Of a stretch of 64,000 bases of DNA, positions 60,401 to 64,000 are shown in pieces. The stretch spans positions 1 through 64,000 of the forward strand of contig NZ_CALGNH010000006.1 in assembly GCF_937958655.1 (NCBI RefSeq), given 5' to 3'. This DNA is from an uncultured Winogradskyella sp. GTDB lineage: Bacteria; Bacteroidota; Bacteroidia; Flavobacteriales; Flavobacteriaceae. Each line of letters begins with the position of its first letter. Within the stretch, counting starts at the first letter, position 1. The notes below the pieces were generated by a model. It had not been told where the DNA came from and did not search any database. It worked only from the letters and a program-made list of their open reading frames with translations. The translations under genes and the position numbers were made by a program.

Positions 60401-61838
60401 ACAGCAGTTTGTTTTTAATGATGTTACAATGACAGACTCAGAATACTTTTCTCAAGGGCAACTAAATGGATTTATAGGGCACAATAACTTCTCAGATTGG
60501 CGTTTAGGATTAGATTTAACAACAGATAGACTATTAGTTTTAAATACAGATGAGTCCGAGGATGAATTGTATTACGGTACTGGTTTTGTTGCAGGGAATG
60601 CTAAAATTAAAGGGCCTACAGATCAATTAATTATTGATGTAGAGGGCAGTACAGCGCCAGGTACAGTTTTTAATATTCCATTAAATGATTCAGAAAGTTT
60701 TGGCGATAACTCGTTTATTCATTTTTTAAGTCCAGAAGAGAAGGTAGCACGCATTAATGGAGACGTTTCTGATGTTATTGAAGTCAAAGGGCTGCTTTTA
60801 GATTTTGATCTTAACGTAACGGACGATGCCACCATTGAAATTGTTATAGATAAAGATTCTGGCAGTACTATAAAAGGCAAAGGAGCGGGCGAGTTAAACT
60901 TTTTAATTAATACGAATAGAACCTTTAATATGTGGGGAGATTTTGTGGTGTATGAAGGGGTGTATAATTTTAGGTATCGAGGTTTAGTAGAAAAACGATT
61001 TAATGTTGAGCGCGGTGGAAATATCGTTTGGGAAGGAGATCCAATGAAGGCTCAGCTTAATATTAAGGCCATATATCAAGGCACAGCTAATCCTTCGGTA
61101 TTATTAGATAATCCTATTAATCAAACCATTCCGGTTGAGGTAGAAATACAACTCACAGGTCAATTAGAACAACCAGATCCGCAATTCGATTTTAGATTTC
61201 CAACAGTAAATTCTACAGTAAAATCTGAGCTAGACTACAGATTGTCATCAAAAGATGAAAGAGACAATCAAGCATTAATATTTTTAGCAACAGGTAGTTT
61301 TGCAAATGGTGTTACTGGGTTAGATTTTAATGGTACAATAGCAGAACGATTAAGTGGTATTGTAAACAATCTTTTAGGTGGCGATAACGAAGACTTAACA
61401 GTTGGTTTAGATTTAGAAATAGGTCAAGACACACCAGAATTGCAAACTAATAGTAGAGTAGGGTTAACACTTCAAACTAAAATATCAGATAAAATTTTGG
61501 TTAATGGTAAAGTAGGAGTGCCTTTTGGAAGTGCAGCGAAAACCACTATTACCGGAGATGTACAAATAGATTGGTTACTTAATGACGACGGTACTTTACG
61601 GGCTAAAGTATTTAATAGGGAAAACGTAATTAGAAACTTTGGTGAAGAAATAGGCTTTACTCAAGGTGTCGGGTTATCTTACAATGTAGAATTTGATACG
61701 TTTAAAGAGCTCATAGAAATTATCTTTTCAGCAAAAAATAAAAAAGAAAAACGTACTAAAGCAGCGCCTTCAAAGAAGGATGTAAATAACGAAGATCTTA
61801 TGCCAAAGTTTATAAATATGAAAGAAGAAAAAAATTAA
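57438..61838 (+). CDS. tamB: TamB-like translocation and assembly module protein
   Basis: It encodes 1466 aa from the first ATG at 57438, which sits at the beginning of the membrane anchor (LLLFLIVFLILGIPAV). The rest is periplasmic: AsmA-like N-terminal repeats (LGKYATNRLNRKFKTDININKV), hundreds of residues of amphipathic beta-taco repeats, and the C-terminal DUF490/TamB domain (IRGLVSGNAKVSGSLKKPNI near 950; YRGLVEKRFNVERGGNIVW near 1180; the last 200 residues with LTVGLDLEIG and VNGKVGVPF strands). It moves lipids or outer-membrane proteins between membranes. Codons upstream of 57438 read like the normal basic N-terminus but lack ATG, GTG or TTG. Confidence 0.93.
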   Translation: MLLLFLIVFLILGIPAVQTNLGKYATNRLNRKFKTDININKVGLQLNGDIEFKEILIRDYKKDTLISVGELNSSIISFKNLYNSKLNFGDIDIQNLVFNLKTYAGENNTNLDVFVDKFEDDNPRKGPNKFLLSSSDVSIENGIFRLVDDNLETPKIFEFTELNANATDFLINGPNVDARINTFNFIDSRGIKVVNLTTNFKYALDHMNFDDLTINTKGSELKGDLRFDYKREDLKYFTDKVNVIASFKDSEISLTELNVFFDEFGVNQRSSFNADLSGTLNNLRASNLSASTTRNTRIIGDITFNNLFSKEDDSFALSGRFKNLASNYNDLTALLPNILGNAIPSVFSKVGNFRIIGTSYITAKQIDADLKVNTDLGYIASDLKLTKIDAIDNANYRGNIVFEEFDLGALLEDPKVKLVSANVDVDGKGFTLDNLRTDVTGDIFSLEYNGYNYKGITVAGDLGNKIFNGDLVSTDPNLKLDFKGLADFSNEKKKFDFKANVGYANLKVLNFVSRDNISEFKGLVNITATGSNFDDATGAINIKNTTYKNQDSNYKFEDFDIVSTFKSGVRRIAINSPDIINGSVTGKFKTRDVLNLIENSVGSLYTNYIPNQLESGQYIDFKFNIYSKIAAVFYKDLTLGKNTFIEGRIETDEKGFKFAFNTPEIKFQDYFANNINLTINNSNPIFNTFVEIDSLNTGVYNASDFTLINVTKRDTLLIKSEFKGGKNNSDNFNLNMFYTIDEANKSIVGFRKSDFNFKGFYWFINAEKDTLNKISFDRGFKTFNISPIKINQGNEEVTVSGTINDSLNKKISLDFKEVQLVKITPQIDSLSLRGIVNGKLNVEQKKGVYLPKSNVVINDLFVNDFDLGNLTAKVEGNNSITDYKVDISLINDNITSLLAQGNIDVGKTNPNINVDVVFDEFLLDPLNPLGEGVISNIRGLVSGNAKVSGSLKKPNINGELLLDRAGLSIPYLNVDYGFDFDSKVTLKEQQFVFNDVTMTDSEYFSQGQLNGFIGHNNFSDWRLGLDLTTDRLLVLNTDESEDELYYGTGFVAGNAKIKGPTDQLIIDVEGSTAPGTVFNIPLNDSESFGDNSFIHFLSPEEKVARINGDVSDVIEVKGLLLDFDLNVTDDATIEIVIDKDSGSTIKGKGAGELNFLINTNRTFNMWGDFVVYEGVYNFRYRGLVEKRFNVERGGNIVWEGDPMKAQLNIKAIYQGTANPSVLLDNPINQTIPVEVEIQLTGQLEQPDPQFDFRFPTVNSTVKSELDYRLSSKDERDNQALIFLATGSFANGVTGLDFNGTIAERLSGIVNNLLGGDNEDLTVGLDLEIGQDTPELQTNSRVGLTLQTKISDKILVNGKVGVPFGSAAKTTITGDVQIDWLLNDDGTLRAKVFNRENVIRNFGEEIGFTQGVGLSYNVEFDTFKELIEIIFSAKNKKEKRTKAAPSKKDVNNEDLMPKFINMKEEKN

Positions 61839-61991
61839 AGTCTGCGTCTTTCTTAATTTTTAAATTTTGGTAAAACTTTAAATCTCGGATTTAGCGAAAA
61901 CGTTTAAGTGCTTTTTGTAGTGATTTTTAAGATAATACTAACTTTATTGTATGTATAGTTTATTAATTTTACTGCAAATAGATACTAGCAA

Positions 61992-62978
61992 ATGTCAAAT
62001 TCTATAAAAAAGATTGGGGTCTTTACCTCTGGTGGAGATTCGCCAGGTATGAATGCTGCAGTACGTTCTGTTGTTAGAGCATGTGCTTTTCATAGTGTTG
62101 AATGTGTAGGAATTTACAGAGGTTATGAGGGTATGATTGATGGAGATTTTACGCCTATGGATGCCAGAAGTGTAAAGGGAATCATCAATAAAGGAGGTAC
62201 AATTTTAAAGTCTGCAAGGTCAAAAGAATTCCGAACAAAAGAAGGTAGAGCTAAGGCCTACGAGCAACTAAAAAAAGCAAATATAGATGCTCTAGTTGTT
62301 ATCGGTGGAGATGGAAGTTTTACGGGTTCTATGATTTTTAATCAAGAATATAATTTCCCTGTAATGGGTATTCCTGGTACTATAGATAATGATATTTTTG
62401 GAACTTCACATACATTAGGCTACGACACTGCTTTAAATACCGTTGTAGAAGCTATAGATAAAATTAGAGATACGGCAAGTTCACATAACAGATTATTTTT
62501 TGTAGAAGTTATGGGACGTGATGTTGGGCATATTGCCCTAAATGTTGGAGTAGGAGCGGGTGCGGAAGAAATATTAATTCCAGAAGAAGATTTAGGTTTA
62601 GATCGACTGTTAGAGTCATTAAGACGCAGTAAACAGTCTGGTAAATCGTCTAGTATCGTTGTTGTTGCCGAAGGAGATAAAATAGGTAAAAATGTTTTTG
62701 AACTTAAGGATTACGTTGATGCAAATATGGCGGAATATGAAGTTAGAGTATCTGTTTTAGGTCATATGCAACGTGGTGGGCCGCCATCTTGTTTCGATCG
62801 TGTTTTAGCCAGTAGAATGGGAGTTAGAGCTGTAGAAGGACTTTTAAACGGAGAAAGTAATTATATGGTAGGATTAAGAAATGATAAAATTCAGATCACA
62901 CCATTTGATCAGGCAGTTAAAGGAAAATCTAAAATAAATATGGAACTTTTACGAGTTTCAGATATAATGTCAGTTTAA
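61992..62978 (+). CDS. pfkA: ATP-dependent 6-phosphofructokinase
   Basis: It encodes 328 aa, the usual bacterial PfkA length. The active-site motifs are intact: GVFTSGGDSPGMNAAVRSVV, VVIGGDGSFTGSM, GIPGTIDNDIFGTSHTLGYDTAL (the catalytic Asp in TIDND), FVEVMGRDVGHIALN and LGHMQRGGPPSCFDRVLASRMG. GGDGS and the Gly after it indicate ATP, not pyrophosphate, as donor. It phosphorylates fructose 6-phosphate in glycolysis. The gap gene follows after 21 nt, so the two glycolytic enzymes form an operon. The 153-nt upstream region has no exact -7 box. Confidence 0.97.
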   Translation: MSNSIKKIGVFTSGGDSPGMNAAVRSVVRACAFHSVECVGIYRGYEGMIDGDFTPMDARSVKGIINKGGTILKSARSKEFRTKEGRAKAYEQLKKANIDALVVIGGDGSFTGSMIFNQEYNFPVMGIPGTIDNDIFGTSHTLGYDTALNTVVEAIDKIRDTASSHNRLFFVEVMGRDVGHIALNVGVGAGAEEILIPEEDLGLDRLLESLRRSKQSGKSSSIVVVAEGDKIGKNVFELKDYVDANMAEYEVRVSVLGHMQRGGPPSCFDRVLASRMGVRAVEGLLNGESNYMVGLRNDKIQITPFDQAVKGKSKINMELLRVSDIMSV

Positions 62979-62987
62979 TAAAATTAA

Positions 62988-64000
<1,013 letters not shown>

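Overview
The window is a chromosomal segment of a low-GC member of the Flavobacteriaceae (Bacteroidota). Four kinds of evidence support this. Promoters carry the phylum-specific TAnnTTTG -7 box and there are no obvious Shine-Dalgarno sites. One protein has a type IX secretion (T9SS) sorting domain. There is a SusC-like CarboxypepD_reg/plug segment. The gene families (DUF2853, DUF2490, DUF4159, the ligase-associated repair cassette, bifunctional ThrA) are typical of the family. Most of the window is ordinary housekeeping DNA; accessory character is concentrated at the left edge.

Layout. 1-2.4 kb: a decayed accessory locus. It holds the end of an unknown gene, a frameshifted protein with a DUF6973-like C-terminus, two paralogous small lipoproteins and fragments of further copies. 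It looks like a tandem series of [module tail + small lipoprotein] cassettes. 2.5-16.6 kb: a menaquinone biosynthesis region (menI, menF, menD, menB, menA, menC, menE; no recognisable menH). It is interleaved with a YtxH protein, DUF2853, a CvfB-like S1 protein, a STAS-like protein, an MBL-fold hydrolase, a DUF2490 barrel plus a lipoprotein carbonic anhydrase, and a CPBP protease. At least four men genes have their own -7 box, so this is several transcription units. 16.7-23.4 kb: a VWA protein fused to CarboxypepD_reg and plug domains, an OmpA lipoprotein, a GT2 plus HsdR_N-domain pair divergent from holA, and a T9SS cargo protein. 23.5-28.5 kb: the thrA-thrB-thrC operon, with a well-formed promoter driving a 34-codon Thr/Ile-rich leader ORF. 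28.6-43.1 kb: nnr, hutH, a second STAS-like protein, clpC divergent from gyrA, a TPR protein, an NlpC/P60 hydrolase, a thiolase and the c-di-AMP phosphodiesterase pgpH. 43.1-43.7 kb: tRNA-Ser, -Pro and -Arg, with a 17-bp copy of the tRNA-Arg 3' end just downstream. 43.7-51.1 kb: polyphosphate glucokinase, a hypothetical protein and the four-gene ligase-associated DNA repair cassette (exonuclease, ligase, Lhr-like helicase, PdeM). 51-64 kb: a THUMP-like methyltransferase, AI-2E transporter, TrmH-like methyltransferase, DUF4159, DUF1223, rsmE, tsaD, TamB, pfkA and gap (its stop codon is cut by the right edge).

The most interesting points are the putative thr attenuation leader, a series of genes whose -7 box lies only 4-7 nt before the start codon (leaderless or nearly so), the decaying cassette array at the left edge, the tRNA-Arg 3'-end duplication, and a TamB gene whose natural N-terminus has no canonical start codon. 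All function calls rest on reading motifs by eye; no database search was run.
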